Assembly: GCA_021324715.1 (NCBI GenBank)
Contig: JAJPIN010000126.1
Span: 1-6,299, forward strand
Length of the DNA stretch: 6,299 nucleotides
Source of the DNA: Nitrososphaeria archaeon
Lineage (GTDB): Archaea; Thermoproteota; Nitrososphaeria; Nitrososphaerales; Nitrososphaeraceae
Direction: 5' to 3'
Part shown: positions 5,001 to 6,299 of the stretch, piece by piece
Layout of the letters: the number at the start of each line of letters is the position of its first letter
Position numbering within the stretch: the stretch's first letter is position 1
Program-made: the position numbers and the translations under genes
The notes under the pieces: model-generated
What the model was told of the DNA's origin: nothing
The model's input: the letters and a program-made list of their open reading frames with translations, nothing else
Databases searched by the model: none

Positions 5001-6248
5001 CTAATCTTTCCTGTACAGTTCATCGTTTGGTTTAATATTTCTGAAATTAAGGTAGAGAGCCAAATCATAGATAATCTTTATGACACCACCTAACACAAAG
5101 GGTGCTGCAAGTGACAAAGATGATTGAAAGATATACCCAAATAACGATGGAGATATTGTTTGCGCAATATTTCTGGAAACATTGGTTAGTCCTGAAGCAG
5201 CTGTTCTCTCATCTTCGCTGACAATTGCTACGATGTATGATTGTCTAGTAGGAACATCCATCTGCGACATAGTCATTCTAATTAAATATAGTATAACAGC
5301 CAATTGTAAAGAGGGGGCAAATGCAACCAAGATGAGCAAAATATTAGATGGGAGATGCGTGAATACCATTGTATTTACAAGACCAATTCTATCCGCAATC
5401 TTTGCGGCTGCAATATACGATAAAGCAGTTATGACATTAGCAGCTGAAAAAATATAAGATAAAGCAGCAAGGTCCGCTCCAAATCTTGTAAAGAACCATA
5501 GGGACATAACACTTTGAATTACGAAGCCTCCTGCAAACGAATCAACTGCAAAGAGCGTAGAAAGCTTGGCAACAATCTGTTTTGATCTTGGAGATAGGGT
5601 CTGCTTAATAGTCCTTTTCGCTTCTTGCTTAACTTCAATATCTCTTGAGAGCATAATGTAAATAATTATAACAAATAAGCCAAGCAGGGTATATAAGATA
5701 AAGAGACCCTTGATTGATTCAATCTGACTTAATCCATAAATTTGTTCCTGTAGTAGGGATGGTAGGCCGGACAATAAGATGCCCGCAGACATAGAAAACG
5801 TTCCTACCATATTATAGAGTGCAAATGCTGTATTCATCATCTGCTTATTCCTAATTGTTTGTGGTAAAGTCGCTTGTTCTATTGTCAGGAAGGCACCAGT
5901 CTCAGACCCAGTAACATTCATAGTTCCTATAAATGCAGCTAAAATTAACAAGAAATAGTTATCAGTAATTGTGAATATTAATCCAGAAACTGACATTAGC
6001 GAGGCATAGATAATAAGAAGCCTCCTTCTTCCAATTCTATCAGCATAAAAGCTAGCAAATAATGTAAAAATCACACTGTTTACAAGTGCTGAGCCTAAGA
6101 GTAGACCTATCTGAATATTATCAAATCCTAAGAGCCTTAGATATATGGCAATAATAACACTAAGAAATCCATAGCCAAATGTCCTCATAATCCTCGCTGC
6201 AAGTAACAGCTTTCCATCTCTTGTAAGCCAGTTGAGAATTAAATTCAT
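5001..6248 (-). CDS. Major facilitator superfamily (MFS) transporter, substrate unknown
   Basis: A 415-residue integral membrane protein with about twelve hydrophobic segments (roughly 13-38, 45-68, 76-93, 98-112, 142-162, 181-200, 228-252, 261-283, 293-310, 313-330, 350-372, 377-400). A charged central loop (about 201-225) divides the two six-helix halves, as in MFS carriers. The motif A loop between helices 2 and 3 is present as A-D-R-I-G-R-R-R (69-76), and a degenerate copy, A-D-R-I-G (285-289), lies in the second half. Acidic residues inside or beside helices (E116, E124, D330) could couple transport to protons. The segment M-D-V-P-T-R-Q-S-Y (329-337), followed later by R-x-x-A (348-351) and G-L-T-N (353-356), resembles drug- or metabolite-efflux type MFS proteins, but the substrate cannot be read from sequence. 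Length is normal. The ATG is supported by a TATA-like box 27 bases upstream. No adjacent enzyme or regulator suggests a cargo. Confidence 0.9.
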   Translation of the reverse strand: MNLILNWLTRDGKLLLAARIMRTFGYGFLSVIIAIYLRLLGFDNIQIGLLLGSALVNSVIFTLFASFYADRIGRRRLLIIYASLMSVSGLIFTITDNYFLLILAAFIGTMNVTGSETGAFLTIEQATLPQTIRNKQMMNTAFALYNMVGTFSMSAGILLSGLPSLLQEQIYGLSQIESIKGLFILYTLLGLFVIIIYIMLSRDIEVKQEAKRTIKQTLSPRSKQIVAKLSTLFAVDSFAGGFVIQSVMSLWFFTRFGADLAALSYIFSAANVITALSYIAAAKIADRIGLVNTMVFTHLPSNILLILVAFAPSLQLAVILYLIRMTMSQMDVPTRQSYIVAIVSEDERTAASGLTNVSRNIAQTISPSLFGYIFQSSLSLAAPFVLGGVIKIIYDLALYLNFRNIKPNDELYRKD

Positions 6249-6272
6249 ACGATTGTATCTTTTCAGGTTGAG

Positions 6273-6278
6273 TTTATA
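6273..6278 (-). promoter_or_regulatory. TATA box of the MFS transporter gene
   Basis: TATAAA on the minus strand is centred about 27 bases before the ATG at 6248, again the spacing for a leaderless transcript. It sits inside a 17-base dyad (6267-6283) whose arms GTTGA and TCAAC flank the box. A regulator bound there would block TBP, but the arms are only 5 bp. Confidence 0.5.
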
Positions 6279-6299
6279 TCAACTACTAAGATCACACAT

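Noticed and set aside
5182..5457. 91-codon plus-strand frame inside the MFS gene
   Set aside because: Antisense shadow; its composition reflects the complement of membrane-helix codons.
3343..6248. Pirin, F420-dependent enzyme and MFS genes as one operon
   Set aside because: Although all are on the minus strand, gaps of about 170-180 bases each hold a separate TATA-like box and possible 3'-end signals.

Overview
The window is AT-rich (G+C by eye about one third). It looks like the chromosome of an ammonia-oxidising archaeon (Thaumarchaeota/Nitrososphaeria), most plausibly a Nitrosocosmicus-like member of the Nitrososphaerales. Three things point there. A DUF4760-type protein sits beside an F420-dependent PPOX-fold enzyme. 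There are no obvious Shine-Dalgarno sites. TATA-like boxes lie about 25-28 nt before most start codons, as expected for archaeal leaderless mRNAs. The lineage call is inference from style and gene content.

Layout, left to right. Positions 3-89 (+) are the 3' tail of a gene that begins outside the window. Positions 90-377 carry no convincing gene but hold a perfect 14-bp tandem duplication (194-221) and the promoter of the next gene. Positions 378-749 (+) encode a small DUF4760-like protein with a TTG start. It converges on 854-3088 (-), a divergent family B DNA polymerase of 744 aa. Between the polymerase and the next gene lies a 36-codon ORF on the + strand (3203-3313) with its own TATA-like box. 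It also contains a G-rich tract and a perfect 8-bp hairpin. Then come three minus-strand genes: a pirin-family cupin (3343-4275), an F420-dependent PPOX-class protein (4454-4828) and a 12-TM major facilitator transporter (5001-6248).

The minus-strand genes are separated by about 170-250 bp and each appears to have its own promoter, so this is a row of single-gene units rather than an operon. No shared pathway is evident. The polymerase points to DNA repair or damage tolerance, pirin and the F420 protein to redox or stress chemistry, and the MFS protein to export of an unknown compound.

The most interesting gene is the polymerase. Its polymerase motif A and the second acidic residue of motif C are kept. 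The first Asp of motif C is replaced (H-A-I-V-D-S), motif B is altered, all three proofreading exonuclease motifs look lost, and a Cys cluster lies between motifs A and B. This suggests a non-replicative, proofreading-deficient PolB lineage. No rRNA, tRNA, CRISPR array or insertion sequence was recognised.
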